A DNA stretch of 64,000 nucleotides from Begonia masoniana (lineage: Eukaryota > Streptophyta > Magnoliopsida > Cucurbitales > Begoniaceae), in the NCBI GenBank assembly GCA_022432975.1, contig CM039505.1:22575338-22639337 (forward strand). The letters are read 5' to 3'. The position numbers and the translations under genes are program-made. Within the stretch, counting starts at the first letter, position 1, and each line of letters opens with the position of its first letter. Below, piece after piece: positions 10,330 to 22,359 of this stretch. The notes beneath the pieces are model-generated. The model was given only the letters and a program-made list of their open reading frames with translations, ran no database searches and was not told where the DNA came from.

Positions 10330-12223
10330 TTAGGTGGGAAGAAGAGGTTGTCGCTCATCAGATCCAACTCGATGACTAATCTGAAAATGATGAAAGAAGA
10401 TTATGATTTCTCGTGATAAAAATAATAGTACAAATATCACGAATAAAAGAAGCAAAAAAAATGTCTAAGAAAAAAAGTTGATTTTGAATTCAAACCTCTT
10501 CATTTGCTCCTGCAGTCATATTGATAAAAGAATCTTTCGATCTGAAAAGTAAAATGAAATACAGAAATTAGTACTTCTCCACACGTCACACAGTTGTCAC
10601 CCAATACCATTAAATATGTTCATCTGGCTGCTTATTAAGACACACTCATACATGATGGGGAAAAACTATGTCAATCAGAGCCTTTGTTGAATTGGTAATT
10701 ACTATAATATGCTTATACCTGCGATTATCATGAACATCCACCAATTCCATTCTCCCATTTGGTAGTTCATCTCTCACTTTTGAAAGAGGTGAAAAGAACT
10801 GAAAGCACAAGGTAGTAATCGAATAAATTTCTTTGTAAAGTGACAATGAATTGGCGAGCAACATTTAAAGTAAAGTAACAACGAAACAAATTTCATTGTT
10901 GCAGAGTTACGTGATGCATTGAGATGAACACGATAGAAATTCCTAACGTGAAATTCATGGTTAATTTATGACCAAACAAGACAGCAGATGCTCTGCCGGT
11001 AAAGATTGTTGCAACTGTTGATGAGTACTTCTTCAAAATTGTGTCTAATGGATCAATTGCACCATTAATTAAATGTGCGAACTCAAAAACCATGTGAAGG
11101 AAGCAACAAAAACATATACGGCTGAAATATTTAGCACCTCAATGATCATGTAGTTTATTACTAGTTTTGGTTCGGATACAGATTAAAGAATAATACCAGA
11201 ATTTAATCCATAACTTACCTGCATATTTGAAGAAAAAAGAAGATAGAATGCCCTGAGCTGCATTATTAGCTATTAGCAGCATTGTAGCTTTTGCATGGCC
11301 TTGGAGGATATCAAAGCTACTAGGACCTATCACATGCAAAATGAAAAACATGAGGCCCATTGAAAATTATTGTATCTACTAACGCAAAAACAGACAACAC
11401 AAATTTTTTTTTTTTTTTGGAATTTCAATTGCCTCCCCTTTTACATCCATCTAATAAACCATATCACTGAACATGGAAGCCAAATTTTGAAAGAGTAAAT
11501 TATGTCTAGTGATTTTTGCAAAGCCTAATTTTTCGTCGTGGTTATCAAATTTTAGCAATTTCATTTTTGTAACAAAATTTATCATAAAATGTGAACCAAA
11601 TTGCAACTCAGGAAGGTCATTGCACAAACAATAGTCTGTCTACTTAAAATGTATGTATGATGTTTACAAAATGGATATCAATTTTTTACGAAGAAGTAAA
11701 ATGCTATTGGTGGAAAAAGAAAAGAGAAACAGAGGCAACGATCGTTTTAAAAAATGAAGATTTAACTTCAAACTTTTTAAAGTGATACTTATTCTTTCAC
11801 AGGATTGACTGACAATTACATAACAAACCAAATCGTTGTCTTTCTTTTTGCACGTAGTGTTTATAATTGGGTTATGATGTTGAACCATGTTAGGGCAAGA
11901 ATTATTTGATTAGCCAGAAGACTGGAAGAAGGAACTTCTGAGAATCCATCTTAACTCCAACAAAAAAGAGAAAGCCACCCCACAAAATAGGTTAACCTTT
12001 ATTCTAACTAAAAGGATTTTTCTTCAGAGACAGCTACGAGTACTCATTCATACAAAGATTAGTCTTGTGGTCAAATTTTTCAAAAAATAATAAATTCAAT
12101 AAAGCAAACCAATAGCCTATTGAGGCCCAATCAAAATACAATGGCAACTGACCTTTGATGACGACAGTTCCTAATATTCCCAAAAAAATTGAAAATGGCG
12201 CCATAACCATATAAAAATAGGTT
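10330..12223 (-). pseudogene. CMP-sialic-acid/nucleotide-sugar transporter-like gene, last six exons
   Basis: Multipass Golgi nucleotide-sugar transporter of the plant CMP-sialic-acid-transporter-like group. Exons read on the minus strand with AG/GT borders: 12223-12153 (NLFLYGYGAIFN), 11326-11219 ([29 protein letters not shown]), 11044-10911 ([33 protein letters not shown]), 10798-10719 (FFSPLSKVRDELPNG), 10541-10496 (RSKDSFINMTAGANEE) and 10380-10330 (SHRVGSDERQPLLPT then stop). These form the last transmembrane helices and cytosolic tail of the family. The first exon shown has a run of seven A (plus strand, 12182-12188) where six would keep frame, so its end is frameshifted. The upstream exons encoding most membrane helices were not found to the right. 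It is therefore a 3' fragment, probably a pseudogene. A sequencing error in the homopolymer could explain the frameshift but not the missing exons. Confidence 0.82.
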
Positions 12224-14437
12224 CTGCATTTGAAAAAAAAAAAACTCAGTGATCAAATGATTATATGCTAAAAAGTGCTAATGCATCAAAGATACCAATT
12301 TTTTTTATTCAAGTTATAAAATTTCATCAATAAGACAGAATGCATGGAAATTTCTAAACCTTATCAAAGTGATGTGACAAAAATGAAGATGACACGCTAA
12401 AGATAAATTGACAGACACTTTCTTAATCAATAGAAAAATACTAATGCATGATATTAAAACGAAAACGATTATACAGAATTTTTGAGAGATCGTGAATTCA
12501 CCCAAGAACTTGATGCCTCAAAATCACATAATGTCCCCTCCAAATCTCAAACACCTCTTTAAATTCTTACACCACCAGAATATTGACCAACACACCCAAG
12601 TACCCAAAATAGCAACATAATTTAAATACCAACAAAAAGTAATTAAATAGATAAAATAACATAATTAACCATTTAAACTTCCCTTCTTATGCATTGAATA
12701 TGTGAATCGAATTGCAGGATTCCTACAACCAAACCAGATTTCTATATAAAAAAAAAAAAGATGTATTTGTGAACGTACACGAAATTCCAGACTTTGACAT
12801 CGAAAGACAAAGTGGTTTGACATTTGTTAGATTTTAGTGATCTGAATTCTTTTAGGTCTCACTGACGCACTTGCATTACAGATCTCCTATTAGAGTTTTA
12901 TTTTACCCAATAAATTCATATATACTTAAGTCGCAAAACCGGCGATTGTATTTTGGTTTTTGTAATAGATATTCCACCCTACTCGTGGTTTTTTTTCCTG
13001 CCAGGTTCTTTCTACGTTAATTTTAGTGTCAAATTTCACATTATCTATTTTGCTATGAGTTCAATAGCTAATAATCTGTTGAGACATTGAACTCTTTCAG
13101 TTGAATTTTTTGGTGTTTCGTATATTAACAATTTTTGACAATTTTAAATTGTAACTTTTTTGAAAAAGAAAAATGATGGAAATAAAACAGCTCCACTGAA
13201 ATAAAACAACACATAAACAGAAAAACCTTGTAGGTCTGACAAAAATTCAGCTCGGAAAAAAATCACAAAATTTCTCACTCGAAAACTCTAATATTCTACT
13301 AAGGATATTTCAATCATCAATATTCATCATAATTTCCAAATCTCCAAATCATCAATACTATGCGAGCTATGCATTTGGATGCAGTTTTGTTGGATCCTAA
13401 GAAGATGTTTTCATCTTGGTTTAAACATTGCTTGAACTTAGTCAATATTAGTTATTGAATTTGCCATTGAGGATTTTTGGAGCTCAATTATCTTTTTTTT
13501 TTTTTTTAAATCGGACTGATGAACCCGCATTATGGATCTCCTTTAGGTTTTGTGGGAGAGGAAGATTTGTTAAAAATTTGAAATATTGTTCCTTGCATTA
13601 GAATTATTGTCAATGTGGAAGTTATTTGAATTCGATGTCTTGTATTCTTTTGGGGTCACGTTGAAAAGTTTGCACTATAAATTTCTACTATGGACTTATT
13701 GTCAATGTGAAGATTGCTAGATTTTGGTGACCTAAATTATTTGGATAAGCAAATGAGTCCGCACTACAGATTTCCTTTTAAGATTATGTTTTACTTTATA
13801 CGTAAGCTAGAGTAACAAAATTAGCAATTGTATTTTGATCTTTACAGTACATATTTTCTTCTACCCACTGTTTCTTTTTTGACCGAATTTTTTCACAATA
13901 AGTCTCAGTGCTACATTTCATATTTCTTTTTTAGTTATTCAATTTTAAACAGCATTAAAGCAAGAAAGAGGACTTATATGTTCGGAAATAAATTATGGGG
14001 GTATTTTTGAAAATAAGGTTAAGGGGAATCATTATAAATATAAAGGAGAGAGAGTGAGATTAGATTATTATGAAGATTGAAGAATGAAATGTTCTTACTA
14101 GTTTGTTAGGGTTTTTCAAGTATTTGAAATTATTACTCGGTTTATGATTAGATTTATGGTTCTCATTATTTCCATTATTGTTTATTTTGCACTAATGGTG
14201 TTCTCTACTCATCAGTCTACAACTAAGAATCTGAACTTAACTATTCGTAAATGGAAGAGTTAGGAAAGTAAAAATTATTTTCGAAAATCATGGAAATAAC
14301 CAACAACGCTGTTAGAAATCACCTAGAGATAGATGCTAGTATCATATTGACTCTTCATAGTATATTCATTGAACACCGAGACCACAGACGGAACAGTTAG
14401 CTATAAAATATATTCCCATCTTGTATAATATATATGG
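12224..14437. other. AT-rich noncoding region with old degenerate duplications
   Basis: No coding exon recognised. Blocks near 12824-13000 and 13725-13900 resemble each other: AGATTTT.GTGA, GCACTTGCATTACAGATCTCC versus GCACTACAGATTTCC, then GCGATTGTATTTTGGT versus GCAATTGTATTTTGAT. A third partial copy lies near 13505-13560. They look like diverged copies of one unknown repeat. Confidence 0.5.
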
Positions 14438-14806
14438 GGTGTAAAATTTAAATTAATAACTGTATTTCTAGAAAAAATTAATCTATGCATGTTAATAAGA
14501 GTTATCGCAAAGTCTTATCACAAAACAAGAGTCATTGCAAAGTAGAAGATCACTCACAAAAACGCAAGTGTAAATGGTATGGACTTAAAGCTAACGGAAA
14601 CCCAACAAAATTGGATCTTCAGGTAAAGATTGCAATTGATTAACACTTATCCCAATAAGTAATAGCGCACGTGCTTCCCACTGAAACCAATGACTTTATC
14701 AGTTTTCCATGTAATACAAATGATATAAATTACTGATAGTAGAAATAAGGGTCTCTAACCTGAATTACAGAAAATTGACGCCTCATTATTATCTTCAGTA
14801 ATATAG
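14438..14806 (+). repeat. Direct repeat, copy 1 (369 bp)
   Basis: Starts GGTGTAAAATTTAAATTAAT and ends CTTCAGTAATATAG. It is nearly identical to 14871-15236, differing by a few single-base indels. The copies are separated by 64 bp of TA-rich and AAAT-repeat sequence. No coding content. Confidence 0.95.
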
Positions 14807-14870
14807 ATATATAATATATAATAAATAAATAAATAAAACCTGATAAGAGAAAAAGGAGAGGAAAACAGTG

Positions 14871-15236
14871 GGTGTAAAATTTAAATTAATAACTGTATTT
14901 CTAGAAATATTAATCTATGCATGTTAATAAGAGTTATCGCAAAGTTCTTATCACAAAACAAGAGTCATTGCAAAGTAGAAGATCACTCACAAAAACGCAA
15001 GTGTAAATGTATGGACTTAAAGCTAACGGAAACCCAACAAAATTGGATCTTCAGGTAAAGATTGCAATTGATTAACACTTATCCCAATAAGTAATAGCGC
15101 ACGTGCTTCCCACTGAAACCAATGACTTTATCAGTTTTCCATGTAATACAAATGATATAAATTACTGATAGTAGAAATAAGGGTCTCTAACCTGAATTAC
15201 AGAAAATTGACGCCTCATTATTATCTTCAGTAATAT
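14871..15236 (+). repeat. Direct repeat, copy 2 (366 bp)
   Basis: Second copy of the 14438-14806 block, same strand. Only small indels and substitutions were noticed, so the duplication is recent. Confidence 0.95.
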
Positions 15237-15987
15237 AGCAATTACTAAGACCTGCGTGTACACATTCAAACAACAAAAGAAAATGTATAAGTGAAGTGTG
15301 AACTGTCCTTCTAACAACATAGTTACATAATACTCTTATTTGATCTAAGTTAGCTTTAGAGGAGTTGAAAGATGAATGGAAGATAAGTTCATAACAGTAT
15401 GGAATAAATAAGTACATTCAACAACTTTAGCATGCAAGTGCGTCTTTCGTATCATGCCTGCTAGCAATTCAAAATGTTGTGATTGCACATCTTTAAAACC
15501 TCAAATCATACTAAATTGAACATCATTGTCATAGCGGGAAACTATAATCCTTTCTTATAACTATCACAGAACTAGAAGATGATATATATACTCCTAACTG
15601 GCCTACATGAAAATATAGATCTAAGTAAAACAAAGAGAGAATAATAAACTAGAAATATTTAAATTGTTAGACAAGAAAGACAATAAGTGAACATAATAAT
15701 TTGAGAGCAAACAATTGAAAGAATGTAGGCCCACACCAGAATCACCAATCAAGCTTTCTTTTGTGATACACATATAGCAAACCAGTCTAACCCTCATAAA
15801 GTGTACGACGAGTATCGAAATGGACCATAGAAATGATACCAACAAAAGCACACACTACGTAAAAGAAAACACAACAGGTCCGGTGAAACACCGGCCTGAA
15901 AACTACCATGAGTTAACACTTGGAATAAACTACCCGAAGCAATACTAGCTGTAGAAAAAATTTCAGAATTCCCTCTCCTCTATTCTT
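15237..15987. other. Noncoding interval upstream of Copia-1
   Basis: AT-rich; no ORF with recognisable similarity, RNA gene or repeat seen. Confidence 0.5.
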
Positions 15988-16293
15988 TGTTGAAATATAT
16001 TATTTAATTATTCGCAGACAAAGTACAAGTTGACCAAGTCTTTAGGATGCGCATGTTCTACATAACACATTGTCTTTAGATATTTCCTGTTATGCACTAG
16101 CCTTATATTAAGACACCAGTAGTCAAAAATAAAAAAAGCACCAGTAGTCAAAAATAAAAAAATCTACTTAGTGCCTTGTCTCCAGGTATTTCCAGTTATG
16201 TACTAGCCTTATATATAAGGCACTAGTAGTCAAAAATAAAAAGGTAGAAAAAACATTTTCTCTTCATTTTTTTTTTTTTTTTTTTTTTGCGTT
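15988..16293 (+). mobile_element. Putative 5' LTR of Copia-1
   Basis: TGTTGAAATAT is a common copia LTR start. It contains two ~72-bp direct repeats (near 16063-16136 and 16170-16243), each with CTAGCCTTATAT and AGTAGTCAAAAATAAA. The end adjoins the PBS, but the terminal CA is not evident. Confidence 0.5.
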
Positions 16294-16298
16294 AACTA

Positions 16299-16311
16299 TG
16301 GTATCAGAACC
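16299..16311 (+). other. Primer-binding site of Copia-1
   Basis: TGGTATCAGAACC, a near match to the initiator-Met tRNA complement TGGTATCAGAGC used by many plant LTR elements. Confidence 0.75.
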
Positions 16312-16367
16312 AAGGTGTAAGTGAGAAGTGTTATATTTTGCAGCAGCAAAACTAATATTCTACAGCA

Positions 16368-17981
16368 ATTTGGCAACCAAAAACTTTATTCAAGCAACGA
16401 TTTCTTGTTTTGATGATCATTATGACCATTGGAGCATGCTGATGGAAAATTTTATGTGGTCAAAATAATACTGGCAAGTTGTCTCTAAAGGAACTATTGA
16501 GCCAACAACAGGCACAAAAATGACAAATGCTCGGAGATCAGAACTTGAAAGGGTACAGTTAAAGAATCTCAAGACAAAGAATTATCTCTTTCAAGCTATT
16601 GATCATCCAATCTTGGAAACCATTCTATCTAAAGACACTTCAAAGCAGATTTGAGATTCTATGAAAAAGAAATTCCACGGATCGGCAAGGCCTAAGAGGC
16701 AACAACTTTAATCGTTTCACCAAGATTTCGAATTATTCCAAATGAAGTCAGGATAGTCAATTTTTGATTTTTTCTCTAGGACAATGGCAATTGTCAACAA
16801 GATGCAGGTTCATGGTGAGAGGATGCAGGATTGGATTGTAGTCGAGAAAATCCTTCATTCAATGACATCTAAATTTAATTATATGGTCTGCTCAATTGAA
16901 AAATCAAAGGATCTCGATCTTCTTTCCATTGATGAACTACAAGGATCTTTGCTAGTTCATGAGCAGAAAATGAACAAGACAAAGAAGAACAAGCATTACA
17001 AGCCTCAATTTATCATTTTTTGGGTGCAAAGAGGGAGGCTGAGGTCGAGGTCGAGGTCGAGGCTGAGTAAGCTATGAAGGTTAGATGCTCAAAGCAATCT
17101 CAGAATGATCAAAACTCCACATTTCACAGAAGAGGAAGGGGCCGTGGAAGCTACCAAATCAACAAATAGTAAGTCAAAATCAATAGACAAGTCGAATGTG
17201 GAATGTTATCGATGACATAGGTATAGACATTATCAAAATGGATGCAGAACCAATTTATCTTATAATATTGGAGAAAATTCCAATTTTGTAGAAACACAAG
17301 ACGAGATATTCTTATTGATGGGTTGCCACACCAAGGAAGAAACCAACAAACACTTGTGGTACTTAAACACTGGTTGCAGCAATCATATGTGTGATGATAA
17401 AGCAGTATTTTCCAATCTTGACGAGTCATATAAAGATGCTGTGAAGTTTGGCAACAACAACAAAATTTCAGTTTTGGGAAAATGTCAACTTACCATAAGA
17501 ACAAATGGGAACAATATTTAAACAACTTCCAATGTGCTTTTTGTTCTAAATTTAAAAACTAACATATTGAGCATTGGGCAGTTGCAAGAAAATGGCTATG
17601 AAATTGAAGTCAAAGATGGTGTATGCCACGTTCATGATGACAATTTTGGTTTGATTGCTCAAGTTAAAATGACAGCAAGCAAGATGTTTCCTCTTTATTT
17701 GCAGAAATGTTCACAAACTTGCTTCTCAACAAGAATCAAAGATAATGCTTGGTTATGCCATTTTCAATATGGTCATATGAATTTCAATAGTTTGAAGATA
17801 TTCCAACAAAAGAAAATGGTGGCGGGTCTTCCAATATTCTTGACTTCAACAGAAGTATGTGAAGAATGTGTTATTAGCAAACAACACAGAGATCCATTTC
17901 CAAAAGGAGAAACGCAGAGCGAGAAAATTGTTGGAGATTGTGCACTCTGATCCTTGTGGGCCGATTAATCCTAAATCAAAT
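16368..17981 (+). pseudogene. Copia-1 gag, protease and integrase N-terminus
   Basis: The gag-like region (YDHWSMLMENFMWSK, ELERVQLKNLKTKNYLF, DSMKKKFHGS, SKFNYMVCSIEKS) matches the UBN2/gag domain of copia elements, with stops near 16470, 16650, 16710 and 16760. A zinc-knuckle remnant is near 17200. The protease motif reads WYLNTGCSNHMC near 17358, with Asn where the catalytic Asp is expected. Then come the pre-integrase domain (WLCHFQYGHMNFNSLK near 17750) and its CEECVISKQ near 17857. A frame change near 17900 leads to the first integrase Asp (IVHSDPCGPI near 17935). The coding sequence breaks at the CAAAT duplication and continues at 25952. Noncoding today. Confidence 0.88.
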
Positions 17982-18204
17982 TGTGACAGCCTGAAACCCG
18001 ATCGGGGTTCGAGAGCCGTCACTCCGGGTGATTTAACGGGAAACGAGCACATATATATATATTTTTTTTAAACTTTATACTTTTAAAACCTTAACAGAGA
18101 GTATAAACCTTCTCTGGAAGTTAAACTGGAAACACATTTAAGCTGGATGTGAATAAACAAAGAAAACAGTGGATGTGAATAATGGATAATGAGAATAAGA
18201 CAAA

Positions 18205-18549
18205 AAGTGAACAGTGACCGGATGATTAAAAACGTGAACAGTGACCGGATGACTAAAAAAAGTGAACAGTGACCGGATGATTAAAAAAAATGAACAGTGA
18301 CCGGATGACTAAAAATGTGAACAGTGACCGGATGACTAAAAAAAATGAACAGTGACCGGATGACTAAAAGAAGTGAACAGTGACCGGATGACTAAAAATG
18401 TGAACAGTGACCGGATGACTAAAAATGTGAACAGTGACCGGATGACTAAAAAAGTGAACAGTGATCGGATGACAAAAAAATGTGAACAGTGACCGGATGA
18501 CTAAAAATGTGAACAGTGACCGGATGAGTAAAAATGTGAACAGTGACCG
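18205..18549 (+). repeat. ~27-bp minisatellite of LTR C, left part
   Basis: Unit GTGAACAGTGACCGGATGAC plus TAAAAAAT, about 12-13 imperfect copies varying in the A-run. LTR A inserted within it and the array resumes at 24116. CCGGATGACTAAA is shared with the 28-bp unit of LTR D. Confidence 0.95.
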
Positions 18550-18954
18550 TGTAACGCCCCGAATCCTTAAACTCGGTTTGTTACTAAACTCGTGACGTAA
18601 CTTGATCATAATAGTCCACATATTTATTCATCTATATTTTTTTTTTGACTTAACATAACTTAAAACATCTCATTCAATTCACTGAATATATCCATTATAA
18701 CTCTCACTCCTGCCGATCACTAAACGACGAGCTTCTAGTTGATCTGCCGGTCAGCACGTGCATCCCACATGATTCATTAAACATCTATCGGCAGGCACAC
18801 ATATTTGCATCTGCCGACAGTCACGTGCAACCCGTGTGATCAATTAAAACTTCGCGTGGTTCATTAAAACTCACTTTCTCTACCGGTCAATAAACGACAA
18901 AGAACTCACTTCCTCTACCGGTGAGTAAACGACAAGGAACTCACTTCCTCTACC

Positions 18955-20018
18955 GGTGACGTCAGTCGGAAGACAAACCTACCCGACTTCCATCACAATT
19001 CTTCTACCAATGACGTCAGCCGGAAGACAAATACTTTTCCTCTTCCGATGACGTCAGCCGGAAGACAAACTCTCCCGACTTCCATCACATTTCTTCTACC
19101 GATGACGTCAGCCGGAAGACAAATACTTTTCCTCTTCCGATGACGTCAGCCGGAAGACAAATACTTTTCCTCTTCCGATGACGTCAGCCGGAAGACAAAT
19201 ACTTTTCCTCTTCCGATGACGTCAGCCGGAAGACAAATACTTTTCCTCTTCCGATGACGTCAGCCGGAAGACAAATACTTTTCCTCTTCCGATGACGTCA
19301 GCCGGAAGACAAATACTTTTCCTCTTCCGATGACGTCAGCCGGAAGACAAATACTTTTCCTCTTCCGATGACGTCAGCCGGAAGACAAATACTTTTCCTC
19401 TTCCGATGACGTCAGCCGGAAGACAAATACTTTTCCTCTTCCGATGACGTCAGCCGGAAGACAAATACTTTTCCTCTTCCGATGACGTCAGCCGGAAGAC
19501 AAATACTTTTCCTCTTCCGATGACGTCAGCCGGAAGACAAATACTTTTCCTCTTCCGATGACGTCAGCCGGAAGACAAATACTTTTCCTCTTCCGATGAC
19601 GTCAGCCGGAAGACAAATACTTTTCCTCTTCCGATGACGTCAGCCGGAAGACAAATACTTTTCCTCTTCCGATGACGTCAGCCGGAAGACAAATACTTTT
19701 CCTCTTCCGATGACGTCAGCCGGAAGACAAATACTTTTCCTCTTCCGATGACGTCAGCCGGAAGACAAATACTTTTCCTCTTCCGATGACGTCAGCCGGA
19801 AGACAAATACTTTTCCTCTTCCGATGACGTCAGCCGGAAGACAAATACTTTTCCTCTTCCGATGACGTCAGCCGGAAGACAAATACTTTTCCTCTTCCGA
19901 TGACGTCAGCCGGAAGACAAATACTTTTCCTCTTCCGATGACGTCAGCCGGAAGACAAATACTTTTCCTCTTCCGATGACGTCAGCCGGAAGACAAATAC
20001 TTTTCCTCTTCCGATAAC
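18955..20018 (+). repeat. 38-bp TGACGTCA array of LTR A
   Basis: Perfect units start at 19101 and recur every 38 bp to 19975 (24 units). Three looser copies precede them near 18957, 19010 and 19047, giving 27 TGACGTCA octamers in all; a final degenerate copy reads GATAACGTAG at 20013. Within each unit CTTCCG and CGGAAG flank the octamer, making a ~23-bp near-palindrome. Confidence 0.97.
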
Positions 20019-20889
20019 GTAGACCTCGTAACTTAAATCTTAATGGCCAAAACTCATCGGAATAAACCATAAATTCATTCAAACTCACACAGCGGAAGAC
20101 TTAGGTAAAATAACTCATTCTATATCTTCACAAATATTTTCAGACTCAGTACTCATATTAGAGAGACTTAAAGCTCAATATTCGCAAGTAAACTCATCAT
20201 ACTTAGACTTCCTTGTTCATAAACATTATTAAAATCTTAAAAGCTTAAACCAGAGAGTCATGTTCGCCATCCAGCCACAGATTTTCCACCCTGATCACTT
20301 CCAGCAACCGAACTCAGACACTTTCATCAATCTTGAAATCCTCACCTGATATTTCTTCACCTACATCATAAGGTGTAACTGTAAGCCTAAGGCTTAGTAA
20401 GGAATGCAAACTATTATGAGTTCATGAATGCATAACTTGGAGAAAAACATGCTCATGAGTCTTTTCTTTTCGTGTACTTAGTCTTAATCATCATTCATAA
20501 TCGTATCTCGTATTCATTGATCATAATCATCATTCATGGACATGCTCATATTCATCATTCGTATTCTTCATTACATTATGTGGATTAAGAGAGGATTTGT
20601 GCTGGTAAAGGGGGTTCGACAGTGAGTTTGATCATGGTCCCTACTTCGGGTCGTATTCATATGTCCTACTGCGGACTGTGACATACGCCGAACCACCCCC
20701 AACCCTCACTTAACCACGTTGCATAAGTTTTATGTAACGCCCGACATTTCGGCCAGGTGATTTTCTGACCATTCTCATTGTTACCCTTATTTAACCTTTA
20801 TGATTAAATTTAACGTTGAGGCAAATTCATTACAAGTTGAGTAAAACTAGGTTGAGTGGCAATTTTGTAATAAAGAGTGAAGGATTAGG

Positions 20890-20897
20890 TATAAATA
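20890..20897 (+). promoter_or_regulatory. TATA box of LTR B
   Basis: TATAAATA about 157 bp inside the LTR start, followed ~30-50 bp later by a pyrimidine-rich leader (CTCGGCGACTCCCTTCTTCT). The same box is conserved in LTR A near 23950. Confidence 0.7.
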
Positions 20898-21387
20898 GAA
20901 AATGGAAACCTTAAATCTCATTTAAAACCTCACTGCAGCCGACATTTCCTCTCGGCGACTCCCTTCTTCTCTGGAGCCTTTTTCCTCCCCAGCAACTGGT
21001 TTTTCAGCCTCCACTCCGATAACCCGCATTCTAGGTAAGATTTTGACAATGTAGATGCCGGGTAGTCATTTAGAACTCTGTTTTCAGTTGAACTTGTACT
21101 TTCGGGCTCTTCAATGGCTGAGTCAGTTGGTTATCGTTCTTTATCTTCATTTGGTAATGTCACCCTTAAATCGATTCTGGACCTTTTATATAACCGACCC
21201 CGTTTAATCGATAGCTATATCTAGCTGTTTCGGTTTTGGATTTCAGACTGCACAGAGAACCTTAGCTGTTAGATTCTAGGATGACTTTCGATTAGAACTT
21301 TTAGGACTTTATTTTAACTACTGTAATGTGAAATGTGTTAGGTGAAGAAGTTAAAGAGAAGGTGATTCAAGTTGCTAAGGAATCCAG

Positions 21388-22009
21388 GTAAGTGAATGTA
21401 CTAAGTTTCCGGCCAATAGGGCCCTACATCAAAGGACTATGTTAGATTTAGTGAACGTTGTCTGCTATATGTTTGATGAAATGTCGATGGATATGGTTCT
21501 GTTATTCTCATGTACTCCCCTGTCTTAGTTCGATGATTAAGTGCATTTATGTTATGCATCATGTTTTACTTCTCAAGCATATGAAAATGTTTTGAAATAT
21601 GTTTTCTCATGAATAAGGTAAGAAGATAAAACTTATGCAACGTGGTTAAGTGAGGGTTGGGGGTGGTTCGGCGTATGTCACAGTCCGCAGTAGGACATAT
21701 GAATACGACCCGCAGTAGGGACCATGATCAAACTCACTGTCGAACCCCCTTTACCGGCACAAATCCTCCCTTAAACCACATAATGTAATGAAGAATATGA
21801 ATGATGAAAGGAATGATGAATATGAGCATGTCTACGAATGATGATTATGAACAATGAATACGAGATACGATTATGAATGATGATTAAGATAAGTACATGA
21901 AAAGAAAAGACTTATGAGCATGTTTTTCTCCAAGTTATGCATTCATGAACTCATAATAGTTTGCATTCCTTACTAAGCCTTAGGCTTACAGTTACACCTT
22001 ATGATGTAG
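21388..22009 (+). other. Conserved intron-like LTR module of LTR B
   Basis: Donor-like CCAG|GTAAGT at 21388. Hairpin GGCC-AATAG-GGCC at 21411-21423, then CCTACATCA. Branch-like TACTAAG at 21971 and acceptor-like GATGTAG|GTG ending at 22009. Nine bases after the hairpin are complementary to the acceptor, with a further four after a bulge. 622 bp. Use as an intron is inferred, not shown. Confidence 0.65.
21683..21720 (+). other. Paired mini-hairpins with GCAGTA loops
   Basis: GTCC-GCAGTA-GGAC at 21683-21696 and CCC-GCAGTA-GGG at 21709-21720. Conserved in LTR A near 20640-20690 and LTR E3 near 55863-55902, where loop bases vary but the stems remain. Confidence 0.55.
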
Positions 22010-22359
22010 GTGAAGAAATATCAGGTGAGGAATTCAAAGTTGATGAAAATGTCTAAGCTCGGTTGCTGAAGGTGCTCAGGGTGGAAAGTCTGTGGCTGGA
22101 TGGCGATTATGACCCTCTGGTTTTACTCTTAAGGTTTTAATGATAACTATGAACATAAAAGTTTAAGTAGGATGATGTTATTTATGATTATGGAGCTTGA
22201 ACTTGTCTAGCTTGAATACTGATTATGAGTATATTATAAGAATATAGAATGAGTGATTTTAACTAAGTCTTCCGCTGTATGAGTTTTAATGAATCTGTGG
22301 TTTATTCTGTTGGTGTCCCAGTATTAAGTTTGAAGTTATGATGTTTGTGCTGCCGGTAG

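Noticed and set aside
18364..18621. 85-codon minus-strand ORF with repeated SLFTF
   Set aside because: It arises from the ~27-bp minisatellite of LTR C and crosses the C/A insertion border.
18955..20018. Regularly spaced repeats that could be mistaken for a CRISPR array
   Set aside because: The whole 38-bp unit is identical, with no unique spacers, and the setting is a plant LTR. The same applies to 54054-55041 and 3643-5630.
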